64,000 bases of DNA from Bythopirellula sp041737835 (GTDB lineage Bacteria; Planctomycetota; Planctomycetia; Pirellulales; Lacipirellulaceae). The translations under genes and the position numbers were made by a program. This document shows, in pieces, positions 45,294 to 54,614 of this stretch. Below the pieces are notes generated by a model. It ran no database searches. It was not told where the DNA came from and saw only the letters and a list, made by a program, of their open reading frames with translations. The number at the start of each line of letters is the position of its first letter. The first letter of the stretch is position 1. Location: assembly GCA_041737835.1 (NCBI GenBank), contig JBGSQY010000022.1. The stretch is one strand, 5' to 3'.

Positions 45294-45337
45294 GTCCATA
45301 GCCATAGACGCGATTCAACGAATCGCACGGCGCTACA

Positions 45338-46723
45338 TCACGCACTCTGCTCGAGCGTGCTCACCTGATTGATCTTGTTGTACAACGTCTTCAGGCTGAT
45401 GCCCAACTCGTCGGCCGCCTTCGGCTTGTTGCCGTCATTGCGGTCCAAGGCTTCGTGGATCGCTTCCATTTCCAAATCGCGCAACGTAATCACACCGCGG
45501 CGACCTCGTGCCGCGCCTTGCAACTGCCGTGAGGCCAGTTGTGGTGGCAAATGCTCGGCCCGAATCGGACCCGAATCGCACAAGATCGTGGCGTGCTCGA
45601 TGACGTTGGCCAACTCGCGAACATTTCCCGGCCAGACGTGCGACAGCAGGATTTCGATCGCATCATCGGCAATCAACGCATCGATCGCCTGTTTGCCCCC
45701 GCGGTGTCGGGCGAGCAAATGCCGCGCGAGATCAGGCACGTCTTGAACACGCTCCCGCAACGCCGGCAAGTTGATTTCAAAGGGATTGATACGATACATC
45801 AAGTCTTCGCGGAAATCTTCCGAGGCGACCATCGCTTGCAAGTCACGGTGCGTGGCACAAATCACGCGGACATCGACCTGGGTGGTCTTATTCTCACCCA
45901 CGCGGCGGATTTCGCCGCTTTCGAGTACCCGCAATAATTTAGCCTGCATTGCCTTGGGGAGTTCGCCGATTTCGTCGAGGAAGATCGTTCCCCCGTGGGC
46001 GACTTCAAACAAACCAACGCGATGGTCGTCGGCCCCCGTGAACGCGCCCTTGCGATGGCCGAAGAGTTCGCTTTCGATCAAAGTTTCGGGCAACGCACCG
46101 CAGTTAATCGCCACGAACGGATTTTCCGAGCGATTGCTATGCTCGTGCAGCGCGCGGGCAACGAGCTCTTTGCCAGTCCCGGTTTCGCCAAGAATTAACA
46201 CGGTCGAATTCGTGGGGGCAACCTTCTCGATGAGAATGCGCACCTTTTGCATCGCCGGAGTATGACCAATCAGTCGCGGCGTGCCCTCGAGTCGTTGCAC
46301 GCGATGCTGCAGCGCGCGATATTTTTGCGTGAGTTGCCGTTTGTCGGAAACTCGTTTCAAGAGTGCTTGTAATTCAACGAGTTTGCAGGGCTTGGTGAGG
46401 TAATCGAACGCACCGTGACGGAGCGCGGCAATCGCCGTTTCCATCGACGATTTGCCCGTGAGGACGACCGCCTCGGTGTCGGGCGACACTTCCTTGCAGT
46501 GCGCGATCACACCGATGCCATCGCGGCCCGGCATGTCGAGATCCACCAATATGCAATCGTAGGTGTTCTTGTCGAGCGCGGCCATTGCCGTCAGACCGTC
46601 TGGACAGACCGTCACGCGGTGACCCAGACGGGGCAACTCGAGCTTCATCAGTTCTTGCAACGACGGTTCATCATCGGCAAACAACAGGGTCAATCCTTGA
46701 CCGTTAGGCTGCTTGGTAGAGAT
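45338..46723 (-). CDS. NtrC-family sigma-54 response regulator
   Basis: About 460 residues. Receiver domain with acidic FADDEPS near the N-terminus and the phosphoacceptor Asp in CILVDLDMPGRDG. AAA+ domain (about 125-365) has Walker A GETGTGKE, the sigma-54 loop KGAFTGADDHRVGLFE and ATHRDLQ. The Fis-type helix-turn-helix (NDGNKPKAADELGISLKTLY) is at the end. The start is uncertain: no ATG is available. AAGGAG (46731-46736) points to an ATC codon at 46723 as initiator; TTG 46693 or 46762 are alternatives. It overlaps the 3' end of the sensor kinase gene, so the two are translationally coupled. It activates sigma-54 promoters. Confidence 0.9.
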   Translation of the reverse strand: MSTKQPNGQGLTLLFADDEPSLQELMKLELPRLGHRVTVCPDGLTAMAALDKNTYDCILVDLDMPGRDGIGVIAHCKEVSPDTEAVVLTGKSSMETAIAALRHGAFDYLTKPCKLVELQALLKRVSDKRQLTQKYRALQHRVQRLEGTPRLIGHTPAMQKVRILIEKVAPTNSTVLILGETGTGKELVARALHEHSNRSENPFVAINCGALPETLIESELFGHRKGAFTGADDHRVGLFEVAHGGTIFLDEIGELPKAMQAKLLRVLESGEIRRVGENKTTQVDVRVICATHRDLQAMVASEDFREDLMYRINPFEINLPALRERVQDVPDLARHLLARHRGGKQAIDALIADDAIEILLSHVWPGNVRELANVIEHATILCDSGPIRAEHLPPQLASRQLQGAARGRRGVITLRDLEMEAIHEALDRNDGNKPKAADELGISLKTLYNKINQVSTLEQSA

Positions 46724-48332
46724 GGCTCTTCTCCTTAATATTATGATGAGTCGGCAACGCAACCACGAATCGCGATCCGCATCCTACGCCCGCGCTCGAG
46801 GCTTCAATCGTGCCGTCATGTTCTTCCACAATCTTGTAAGTAATCGAGAGTCCGAGTCCCGTCCCCTGCCCTCCACGGCGGCGGGTAAAGAATGGCTCGA
46901 ACAAATGTTTCCGCACTTCGTCGGTCATGCCGCAACCGTTATCCTCGACGATGATTTTGGCAAGACCTTCGTTCTGAGTCAGCGACACTTTCACCGTCCC
47001 ACCGGTGTCGAGGCTTTCCAGGCCATTGGCGATCAAGTTGAGCACCACCTGTTTGATTTCTTGGGCATTGACCGCAATTAACACCGAGTCGCCAGGAACG
47101 AGTTCCAGGTTCTTGCCTTTGTGATTCCCCAGATGCTGCACCATGTCGATCACACCCGCGACAAGATCGCGCAGGTCGGTGAGAATCCTTTGTGAATCTC
47201 CCATCCGCGCGAAATCAAGCAGCTTCTCGGTGATTTGCTTGCAGCGGAACGCTTCCTTCTGAATCATTTGCAGGTAATGACGCACCACCTGCACGTCTTC
47301 ATGCGACGAGCTGTTGGAACCGTCCAACAATTCTTCCACCCGCGAGTCGAGTGATTCGCTGCACAAAGCGATCGACGCGAGTGGGTTGTTGATTTCGTGG
47401 GCCACGCCTGCCGCCAGGAACCCGACGCTGGCTAATTGTTCGCTCCGCACGACTTGGCTGGTGCGTTCCTGCACTTGGCGGTCCAAGTCGTCACGCACCT
47501 CTTGGAACCGAGCGGTCATGTTGTTCATCGCCACGGCAAGTTCACCCATCTCGTCTGATGCTTCCAAATGGATGCGGTGATCAAACTTGCCCAGCGCTAC
47601 CTTGCGTGAACCTTCTACGAGCGTTTGTAGCGGCACGGCAAACCAACGAATAAAGCCGCGTACGGAGATGACCAACAACACGATCGCCACGCCAACATTA
47701 AACCAAGCCACGATAATCGCCGTGCGATATTGGGCCTTCACGTTTTCGGCCAAATCTTGCAACCGAGTATGCAGATAACTGGGAAGCTCCGCCACGTGCA
47801 GGCGAAGTTGATCCACTTGATTTCGTAATTTCTCCACCCTCGAAGGACGCGAAAGCCAATTGTCGCTGTTCTGAGCTTTTTCGTCCTCGCCTCCAAGCAC
47901 ATGAACGGCCTCATCGATCTTGGTGAGCGTTTGACGTTCGAGGCTATCGTCGCCCAGTTCGAGACCCCCTTCGCTGCTCGTGAGATCGAGTTGCCGGCGG
48001 TAGCGTTCGATCGATTCAACAAGCTCGGCAAATTTCGTGCTGTATTGCTGATTTAGAATCAACAGGTCGTAAGACGAGATACGGATTTTGTGTTCGTCGT
48101 TGGAAAGGTCGATTCGTTCCGTGGCTTGGCTGAGGATCACGCGCAGATCGTTGACATGCCGTTGAATGTCGCTCGCCAACGGCAACTCAGCCGAACGGGC
48201 GCTCAAGCTCCGTACCAAGCCGCGATAGGCGTAAAGTCCGTAATACGCACTGCCGAAGAGCGCGAGAATCGCCACTAGGAATAATCCTAGGCCGACCTTG
48301 AGCTTCGTGCGAATGGGCCAATGATGGGGCAC
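46704..48332 (-). CDS. Membrane sensor histidine kinase of the NtrC-type pair
   Basis: GTG 48332 is chosen because GGAGG (48339-48343 on the complementary strand) sits 6 nt upstream; a TTG 13 codons earlier is weaker. The product is about 542 residues. TM1 (about 12-35), a periplasmic sensor region of about 150 residues, TM2 (about 195-215), HAMP (about 217-270), HisKA with His in GVAHEINNPLASIAL (about 310), and HATPase with EDNGCGMTDEVRKHLFEPFFTRRRGGQGTGLGLS in parts (about 460-500). This is the NtrB/AtoS branch. The next gene is its regulator. The periplasmic sensor region is helical and shows no known ligand-binding fold. Confidence 0.93.
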   Translation of the reverse strand: MPHHWPIRTKLKVGLGLFLVAILALFGSAYYGLYAYRGLVRSLSARSAELPLASDIQRHVNDLRVILSQATERIDLSNDEHKIRISSYDLLILNQQYSTKFAELVESIERYRRQLDLTSSEGGLELGDDSLERQTLTKIDEAVHVLGGEDEKAQNSDNWLSRPSRVEKLRNQVDQLRLHVAELPSYLHTRLQDLAENVKAQYRTAIIVAWFNVGVAIVLLVISVRGFIRWFAVPLQTLVEGSRKVALGKFDHRIHLEASDEMGELAVAMNNMTARFQEVRDDLDRQVQERTSQVVRSEQLASVGFLAAGVAHEINNPLASIALCSESLDSRVEELLDGSNSSSHEDVQVVRHYLQMIQKEAFRCKQITEKLLDFARMGDSQRILTDLRDLVAGVIDMVQHLGNHKGKNLELVPGDSVLIAVNAQEIKQVVLNLIANGLESLDTGGTVKVSLTQNEGLAKIIVEDNGCGMTDEVRKHLFEPFFTRRRGGQGTGLGLSITYKIVEEHDGTIEASSAGVGCGSRFVVALPTHHNIKEKSHLYQAA

Positions 48333-48487
48333 CGACGACCTCCGTGTCGCGATTGGTGCAACGGCGTGCAAAAATGAGTTTCTCTGAAACTCAACGGGAC
48401 GCGGAGTCTAGCACCGTTCTTGTAAAAATGACAATAGAAGTGTGCAAGTGCTATCACTGCGTCTGTTCGCTTCAGCGAACAGACTCG

Positions 48488-49675
48488 CTAAAAACGCACG
48501 ATCCGTCGCATCAAATAGACGCCAATGCCTGCTAGCACCAGATTTCCCAGCCACACAGCGGGGGAAGGGATCGTGCCCGACTTGGCCATGTCCAAACAGC
48601 CGACCAGCATCGGATAGTAGATCAACAAAATCGGGGCGAAGCACATGAAGAAGCTCCCCCAGAATTCGCCATGTTTGCGCCACATGGCCATTGGCGCGCC
48701 GATCATCACGAAGCACAAACAACTAAAACCGTTCGCCCAGCGCCGATGGGGCTCGGTATAAAACCGCTGCAATGTGACACGGTTGTATTCCAAGCTTTTT
48801 TGCTTAGCCAGCCAATTTTGATCCGCCAGCTCAAACGTGCGGCCCGTCATCAAGGCGTTGGAAACATCGGCGGCCATCTCTTGTTCCAGCTCGGCGACTT
48901 CCCGTGCCTGTTCCGCCTTTTGCACGCCGATTTCACGTAAGGCGTAATTGGAAGGGCTCCGCGTATTGCTCGTTTGACCGCTGAATTCACTCAGCGAAAT
49001 CGGAAACTCCGAAATCCCAGGATGTGAGACTGCCCCTTTGCCGCCGAAGTCAATTTCGGCATTCGTAAGCTTCAAAAGCACGCGTTCGTTCGCGGCGTCG
49101 GCACGTATTTCCGCTTCATCGGCGGTCAGCGTCCAAGCCGGATCGTCGTCGTTGGCAAAGAACAGAAACGTCGGTTGCAGCAGCCGTTTATCCTGCACCC
49201 GCCGCACGGTCACTTTGAGTTGGTCGTTGCTGTAAGAGCGGGTCGTTCTCAACCGGCCATAAATAATTTCTTCCAGCGAGCTGAAAAAAACTTTCTGCAC
49301 GCCTTCATGTCCCCACGAGACGGCCATATCGTTGATCCACACCGTGGCGAAACTCACGAGTGTGGCTAGCACCAGCGTCGGCCACACGAGCGTCATCGGC
49401 GAGATGCCCAGCGATTTGAGAGCAACGACTTCATTGGCATTGGATATACGGCCATAGATCGTTGTCGTGGCGAGCAGCATCGTTCCCGGCACGGCAAATT
49501 GCATCGCCTGCGGCAGCATGTAGGGCAGCAAACGCAAGAGTGGCACGAGCCCCAACCCTTTTTCCACCGCTTCCTTGCCGACTAGCACAAAAAAGACGAT
49601 CCCCGTCATCGCCGTGAGCGTTAACAGAAAGACCGCTAGCAGGTCGAACACAATATAGCGCGTGAGAATCCGCAT
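48488..49675 (-). CDS. LptF/LptG-family permease
   Basis: About 395 residues from ATG 49675. The family layout is present: TM helices at about 8-30, 50-72 and 90-112, a periplasmic beta-jellyroll (about 125-300), then helices at about 310-390 (GFSCLCFVMIGAPMAMW; FAPILLIYYPMLVGCLDMAK). LptF and LptG with LptB2 extract lipopolysaccharide from the inner membrane toward the outer membrane. Only one permease gene is here; the second copy and LptB must lie elsewhere. Its presence supports a diderm envelope. Confidence 0.9.
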   Translation of the reverse strand: MRILTRYIVFDLLAVFLLTLTAMTGIVFFVLVGKEAVEKGLGLVPLLRLLPYMLPQAMQFAVPGTMLLATTTIYGRISNANEVVALKSLGISPMTLVWPTLVLATLVSFATVWINDMAVSWGHEGVQKVFFSSLEEIIYGRLRTTRSYSNDQLKVTVRRVQDKRLLQPTFLFFANDDDPAWTLTADEAEIRADAANERVLLKLTNAEIDFGGKGAVSHPGISEFPISLSEFSGQTSNTRSPSNYALREIGVQKAEQAREVAELEQEMAADVSNALMTGRTFELADQNWLAKQKSLEYNRVTLQRFYTEPHRRWANGFSCLCFVMIGAPMAMWRKHGEFWGSFFMCFAPILLIYYPMLVGCLDMAKSGTIPSPAVWLGNLVLAGIGVYLMRRIVRF

Positions 49676-49731
49676 GGGGCCAGACTGTAACAATCCCCAC
49701 GCAACCTGCAAACGACAATCCGCATGCTAGC

Positions 49732-49750
49732 AGCCGCTCGCGGCTTAGCG
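49732..49750. repeat. Short palindromic repeat (copy 1)
   Basis: AGCCGCTCGCGGCTTAGCG, stem AGCCG/CGGCT with loop CTCG. The identical 19-nt word occurs at 51922-51940. It lies in the gap between the PP2C stop and the LptF/G start. Confidence 0.75.
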
Positions 49751-49761
49751 CTCAATCTTGC

Positions 49762-51084
49762 TCACGCCAAATCCACCGTCGAATCACTCGGCTTGGCGAG
49801 CTTCGAATCCCGCAATGCCTGCATCAAGCGCCGCACGGCCGCACAGTAGGCCACGACCGCTTCTTGGAAATTACCGTGGGTGACCGCTTCATGCGCTTTT
49901 TCACGGTCTTGCTGAATCGATTTCCAGTCGACGTCCCAATTGCTGTGGCCTTCGAGGTCCTCAAGCTGGCGCACGATGTCGCCCAGCGTGCTAATACTCG
50001 TCGCACCGGGGGCACAATCGTAACGTCGATAAGGAGCCTTGCCGTGTAGGCCCATATAATGAGAACTGTTGAAAGACCCACCGCCGTTCGAGCGCTGCGT
50101 CCAAGCGACTCCCGCTGAGACGAGCAACCCAGCCAGCGCCAGTCCGCTCCACGCATAGTGCCCGGTCATCAGTAATCCCGCGGTCAGAAACGTGCATGCA
50201 ATCAGCGATAACCAAGTGACAGGATGAACTGATTTTTTACGGGCGCTCTTGCGTTGCACAGGGATTGGATCGTCAGGGGATGCTTCGAGACCCAACTTGC
50301 CGGTGTCGGCCACCTCGACCAACACGGCGGTGATATTGTCGGGGCCTCCCAGCAGATTCGCGAGATCGATGAGTGTTTGCGCGGCGTCGTTGAGTGGCAA
50401 ACTGCTCAGTACCGCGCCAATTAATTCCGGCTTAAGCGGACCGGTGAGACCATCGCTGCACAACAGAAAACGATCCCCCGGCTTCACACCGAACGGCCCT
50501 TCGACATCGACTGACACCGTGGGGTGCGGACCCAACGAGCGTGTGATCACGTTCTTTGGGACATAGGCGGGAATCTCTTCTTCGGTGGCATGTCCCGCGG
50601 CTGCCATTTCCCAAACCAGACTGTGATCAAACGTGAGTTGCTCGAAAGTATCATCGCGCAAACGATAAATACGACTGTCGCCCACGTGGGCCGCCAACGC
50701 GCCTTGCGGCAACACAAGCAAGCAACTGCACGTGGTCCCCATGCCTTGAAAGTCGACGCTGTTCGAGCCCTTGGTATAGATGACCGTGTTGGCTTCCCGA
50801 ACCGCATCGACGATGGCCTGACTCGCCGGCATATCCGCACGTTTGTGATAACTGTGCGGCACGGTGTCGGTGGCGAGTTTGCTAGCGAGCTCACCTGCGG
50901 CGTGGGCCCCCATGCCGTCGGCGACCATAAACAGATGGCCATGCTTTTGCCACTGCGAAGTCCCCTCGGCGAGCAACACGGCCAGCGAATCCTGATTGCT
51001 CGAACGCCGCATCCCGACGTCGCTCACCGCAGCGCAGCGCAATCCTCCAGCAGAGTATTCCAGTTTTCGAGACGGGCTGCTCAT
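49762..51084 (-). CDS. PP2C-family serine/threonine protein phosphatase
   Basis: About 440 residues from ATG 51084 (ATG 51135 is also possible). A PPM/PP2C catalytic domain covers about 15-255: SDVGMRRSSNQDS, MVADGMGAHAAGELAS, AAHVGDSRIYRLRD, LLCSDGLTGPL and GPDNITAVLVEV carry the metal-binding aspartates. Two hydrophobic helices (about 285-325) follow, and the C-terminal part (about 345-440) is helical and unrecognised. It is likely to reverse the action of Hanks-type kinases, which are abundant in planctomycetes; none is in this window. Membrane-attached with both domains cytosolic is the simplest topology. Confidence 0.9.
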   Translation of the reverse strand: MSSPSRKLEYSAGGLRCAAVSDVGMRRSSNQDSLAVLLAEGTSQWQKHGHLFMVADGMGAHAAGELASKLATDTVPHSYHKRADMPASQAIVDAVREANTVIYTKGSNSVDFQGMGTTCSCLLVLPQGALAAHVGDSRIYRLRDDTFEQLTFDHSLVWEMAAAGHATEEEIPAYVPKNVITRSLGPHPTVSVDVEGPFGVKPGDRFLLCSDGLTGPLKPELIGAVLSSLPLNDAAQTLIDLANLLGGPDNITAVLVEVADTGKLGLEASPDDPIPVQRKSARKKSVHPVTWLSLIACTFLTAGLLMTGHYAWSGLALAGLLVSAGVAWTQRSNGGGSFNSSHYMGLHGKAPYRRYDCAPGATSISTLGDIVRQLEDLEGHSNWDVDWKSIQQDREKAHEAVTHGNFQEAVVAYCAAVRRLMQALRDSKLAKPSDSTVDLA

Positions 51085-51314
51085 GCGGCGGCAAAACCTG
51101 GCGTACCGCATTGAAGCGGTGGGAAAAAGAATCATGCATCCGGCAAGCTAGCTATTCTACCCAGCCTTGGGGGTGATTGATAGCGGTTCAAACCGTCTTC
51201 CATGTCGGCCTAAGCCCCGAAAGTCGCCATAGCCAGCAGAACTTATGATTTCTATACTTCCGCCCCCGTTTCTCTCGATCCCGTTGGACTTATTCCGAAT
51301 TTGAGTCGTCCGTC

Positions 51315-51923
51315 ATGCTCATTGGGCAACCAATTCATCGATCGACTTTGCGAATTATGGCTTGCCTAGTACTGGTCAGCCTGATGGTGCTCCCCGGCTG
51401 CGTGCGCCGACGTCTCATGGTGCGCAGCAACCCACCAGGGGCCATGGTTTATGTCGACAACCAACTGATCGGCACGACCCCATGTGCCACCGATTTCATT
51501 TATTACGGCACGCGCGAGGTTCGCTTGGTGAAGGCTGGGTTCGAGACGCTTACCGTCAATCAACCCATCCCCGCGCCGTGGTATCAGATTCCCCCGCTCG
51601 ACTTCTTCAGCGAGAATCTGAATCCGCACAAGATTCAAGACTTCCGCACGGTCACCTATGATCTCACGCCGCAAGTGATGGTGCCAACGGAGCAACTACT
51701 CAACCGCGCCGAAGAATTGCGTCAAAGCACGCTGCAAGGAGCCATCTTGCCGACTGCTCCCGCGGTCGCACCGGTGTTGCCGCCGGGGACACCTGTTGTT
51801 TTGCCTCCGGGTGTGCAGCCAGGCGTCACAGCGCCAGAAACATTGGGCCCCGCGCTGAACACGCTTCCCACACCCTCGGGAACTCTCCCCCAAGGCGGCC
51901 AAACACTCGAGCCAGTCCAATAG
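51315..51923 (+). CDS. PEGA-domain lipoprotein
   Basis: A 202-residue exported protein. The lipobox is LMVLPGC, with Cys29 as the lipidated residue. The PEGA domain (about 36-85) has SNPPGAMVYVDNQLIGTTPC and REVRLVKAGFETLTV. The C-terminal 70 residues are a proline-rich tail (VAPVLPPGTPVVLPPGVQPG). PEGA domains are surface modules that may bind other envelope structures. A copy of the short palindromic repeat overlaps its stop codon. Confidence 0.87.
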   Translation: MLIGQPIHRSTLRIMACLVLVSLMVLPGCVRRRLMVRSNPPGAMVYVDNQLIGTTPCATDFIYYGTREVRLVKAGFETLTVNQPIPAPWYQIPPLDFFSENLNPHKIQDFRTVTYDLTPQVMVPTEQLLNRAEELRQSTLQGAILPTAPAVAPVLPPGTPVVLPPGVQPGVTAPETLGPALNTLPTPSGTLPQGGQTLEPVQ

Positions 51924-51940
51924 CCGCTCGCGGCTTAGCG
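51922..51940. repeat. Short palindromic repeat (copy 2)
   Basis: Exactly the same AGCCGCTCGCGGCTTAGCG as at 49732-49750, in the same orientation. It begins inside the TAG stop of the PEGA gene, so it could end that transcript. Confidence 0.75.
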
Positions 51941-51998
51941 GTAAGTATTTACTGGCAATGGCTTCCGGGACAACGTATGATTAACTCCGGAGACAGCC

Positions 51999-52253
51999 AT
52001 GAATCAAATGATCGACGCAATTTACGATGGCGGGGTATTGAAGCCATTGATCCCCCTTACGCTTCCTGATAACACTCGCGTCAGAATCACTCTCTCCACG
52101 GAAACACAAGACGATAACGATCAATCCCTTATTGCCCAGCAAAAGGCGATTCAAGAATTCCAAGCCGTCGTGCGTCAATCCAGTCAGCATCAAAACAAAG
52201 ATGGCTGGTCAGTTCGCCAGCACGATCAGATTCTGTACGGCGAATCACAATGA
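51999..52253 (+). CDS. Antitoxin, AF2212/DUF104-like
   Basis: An 84-residue protein that overlaps the PIN toxin by ATGA (52250-52253). The first half (MIDAIYDGGVLKPLIPLTLP then NTRVRITLSTE) is the AF2212/DUF104 beta-hairpin pattern found ahead of VapC toxins. The C-terminal half is charged and glutamine-rich (QKAIQEFQAVVRQSSQHQ) and would wrap the toxin. The pair is self-contained and probably mobile. Confidence 0.85.
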   Translation: MNQMIDAIYDGGVLKPLIPLTLPDNTRVRITLSTETQDDNDQSLIAQQKAIQEFQAVVRQSSQHQNKDGWSVRQHDQILYGESQ

Positions 52254-52645
52254 TCTTCGTGGACACAAGTGCTTGGTTTGCGGCATCAATTGTGGAAGAT
52301 CCCGATCATGCTCAAGCAAATGGCTTGTTAACGAATCCCAGTGACAGATTGATCACAACGGATTACGTTTTCGATGAGTTGATGACGCTCATGTCGGCCC
52401 GTGGCCATCGTTCTGTCGCAAAACAGATAGGACGGTTGATAATTTCTGGGAGCCTTTGCGAGGTCGTCTGGGTGTCCCAATCCGATGTTGAGGCGGCTTG
52501 GCAGATTTTCGACACATTTGAAGACAAGTTTTGGAGCTTTACGGATTGTGTAAGTTACTCTGTTATGAAAAGGCTAAACATTACGGAAGCCTACGCGATT
52601 GACGAACATTTTCAGCAATTTGGCTTTGCTCAAATTCTTCCTTAA
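52250..52645 (+). CDS. vapC: PIN-domain toxin (VapC-like)
   Basis: A 131-residue ribonuclease toxin. PIN acidic residues: Asp5 in FVDTSAWFAA, Glu in YVFDELMTLM (about 44), and Asp in SFTDCVSYSVMKRL (about 99). The fold is complete, so it is probably active. VapC toxins cut tRNA or rRNA when the antitoxin is lost. Coupled to the antitoxin gene by ATGA. Confidence 0.9.
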   Translation: MIFVDTSAWFAASIVEDPDHAQANGLLTNPSDRLITTDYVFDELMTLMSARGHRSVAKQIGRLIISGSLCEVVWVSQSDVEAAWQIFDTFEDKFWSFTDCVSYSVMKRLNITEAYAIDEHFQQFGFAQILP

Positions 52646-52664
52646 AACTCTATCTTGCTGAGGA

Positions 52665-53780
52665 TCACTTCACTGGTGTTTCACGATTTTTTGGAACGAT
52701 ACCTCGTGCGATTCGTGCCGGATCACGGGCCAGCTTATCAGTCAGCACCCAGATGTTATCGAGTATCTGTTGGATACGGCGTTGAATAAACTCGCTATTG
52801 ATCATCAGCCGCACGTCGCGAATCGCCGCTTGGGCTTCGTTCACGGTGTTCCCCAACCGATCGTAAAGTTCTTGGTCACGCAGCAGTTTGCCTATCGTCC
52901 CTTCACCAGAATTGACGTTCTTGGCCAAGAGTGCAGCTTCGGCAAAGACTTGGCTAAGATTGTCGATGCTGGCTTCCATGCGGTTGACGAGTTCTGGACC
53001 ACGTTCCCCCAACGGACCGGTGAGACCTTGAAGGTTCTGTAGGTTTTTGTCCGCCGAAGCGAGCGTCCGTTCCAACACTGCCAAGATCTCACGGGCATCC
53101 GAAACGACCTGCGGAATTTGCGTGAGCCCTTGCCGGAGATCGGCTTTAAATTGTTCGTCGCCCAGCACGTCCTCGACATCGGCCATCACGCGGCCAAAGT
53201 TGGTGAGTGCCGCATCGGCCGAATCCATGACTTGCTTCAGCCGATCCATGTCGGTGTCGCCGATCACGCTGTTGAGTTTGCCGGCCAGTTCGGCCACTTG
53301 CTGGCCAGCTTCACCGAGCGACTGGATTGCGATTTTCAGATCGCCCTGCATATTCGAGAGTAAGTCCAGCGGACTCGGCACGAACACGCCGCGCAGTGGA
53401 GGCCCCCCTGGCTTCACCACGACGGCGTTGGCAGCAGGCCCCGCCGGCGAAAAGTCGATAATCGCGTCGCCAATGAGCGACGTGGTAATTCGCGCAACTT
53501 CGTTGCTCTTGATCTCTTTATTGCCGTCGATGTTCAGTGTAATCAGCGCCCCCGTGTCGGTATCGGCCACGGTATCGACACGACCGATGAGTACGCCGCG
53601 TCGACGCACGGGCGTATCAGGGGCCACGCCGGGCGCTTGGTCCACCAAGATTTGTAACTGATATTGGCTACGAAACGGCGACCACGAGAAATCGCTGCTC
53701 ATGAGAATCAGTACGACCGTGATGATCGCCGTGGCAAAGACCACCACGCCGACGCGAAATTGTTTTTTACGTTCGTCCAT
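52665..53780 (-). CDS. mlaD: MlaD-family lipid-binding protein (MCE domain)
   Basis: A 371-residue protein with one N-terminal membrane helix (about 10-28) and an MCE domain (about 35-120: LVDQAPGVAPDTPVRRRGVLIGRVD). The C-terminal 250 residues are long helices (coiled-coil type, GLTQIPQVVSDAREILAVLE), longer than E. coli MlaD (183 aa). MCE proteins ring the MlaFE transporter and shuttle phospholipid across the periplasm. It is third in the mlaE-mlaF-mlaD operon, 27 nt after mlaF. Confidence 0.9.
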   Translation of the reverse strand: MDERKKQFRVGVVVFATAIITVVLILMSSDFSWSPFRSQYQLQILVDQAPGVAPDTPVRRRGVLIGRVDTVADTDTGALITLNIDGNKEIKSNEVARITTSLIGDAIIDFSPAGPAANAVVVKPGGPPLRGVFVPSPLDLLSNMQGDLKIAIQSLGEAGQQVAELAGKLNSVIGDTDMDRLKQVMDSADAALTNFGRVMADVEDVLGDEQFKADLRQGLTQIPQVVSDAREILAVLERTLASADKNLQNLQGLTGPLGERGPELVNRMEASIDNLSQVFAEAALLAKNVNSGEGTIGKLLRDQELYDRLGNTVNEAQAAIRDVRLMINSEFIQRRIQQILDNIWVLTDKLARDPARIARGIVPKNRETPVK

Positions 53781-53807
53781 GTTCGTATCCTTGTGCGCAG
53801 CCTCACG

Positions 53808-54614
53808 CTAAGCGAGGCCTTCGCTCATTTCTTCAAGCCGATCGCCGGCTTCGCCGTTGTAAAACTGCGAAACCCGCGGATCTTTCGAGCGTTCGATTTC
53901 TGTTGGCGTGCCGTCGAAAATAATCTGGTGTTCGTCGTCCTTCAGCCGTGACGTTGGATAGAGCATCACAATCCGGTCCGCAACTTTCGTGGCCGACTTC
54001 ATGTCGTGCGTGACCATGATGCTTGTGACCTGATTGTGGCTTCGTGTGCGCATCATCAGCTCGTTGATCACGTCGCTCATGATGGGATCGAGTCCCGTGG
54101 TCGGTTCGTCGTAAAGCAAAATCTCCGGGTGCATCACCAGCGCCCGCGCAAGCCCCACTCGCTTGCGCATGCCGCCGGAAAGCTCGGCAGGACGTTTGCG
54201 TAACACGCTCTTAGGCAGCCCGACCTCCGCCAAACGAGCGTGCATTTCTTCGGAATGATTGCGCGCATCCTGCGGGCGATGTTGCCGCAAGGGAAATAAA
54301 ATATTTTCGGCAATCGTCATGCTGTCGAAAAGCGCGGCATTTTGAAACACAAAGCCAAAACGCGTTCGCTCTTGGGCCAGTTGGTGATCGGTGAATTCAC
54401 TCAGCTGGTGGCCATCAAAAATGACGTGACCCCGGGTTGGTCGAATCAAGCCGATCAAGGTTTTCAAGAGCACGGTCTTGCCGCAGCCGCTTTCTCCGAT
54501 GATGGCCAGCGATTCGCCCACTTTCACATCGAGCGTAATATCGCGCAGCACTTCCTGCCGCCCGAAACGGACTTCCAGATCGTTCACTTCTAAGAGGGCT
54601 TGTGCGGCAACCAT
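53808..54614 (-). CDS. mlaF: ABC transporter ATPase, MlaF-like
   Basis: A 268-residue ATPase for lipid transport. Walker A is GESGCGKTVLLKTL (about 39-52), the Q-loop is FVFQNAALFDSM, the signature is LSGGMRKRVGLARALV (about 145-160), and Walker B is ILLYDEPTTGLDP (about 165). VTHDM carries the H-loop. It overlaps the mlaE stop by one base (TAATG), so the two are translated in tandem. Confidence 0.95.
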   Translation of the reverse strand: MVAAQALLEVNDLEVRFGRQEVLRDITLDVKVGESLAIIGESGCGKTVLLKTLIGLIRPTRGHVIFDGHQLSEFTDHQLAQERTRFGFVFQNAALFDSMTIAENILFPLRQHRPQDARNHSEEMHARLAEVGLPKSVLRKRPAELSGGMRKRVGLARALVMHPEILLYDEPTTGLDPIMSDVINELMMRTRSHNQVTSIMVTHDMKSATKVADRIVMLYPTSRLKDDEHQIIFDGTPTEIERSKDPRVSQFYNGEAGDRLEEMSEGLA

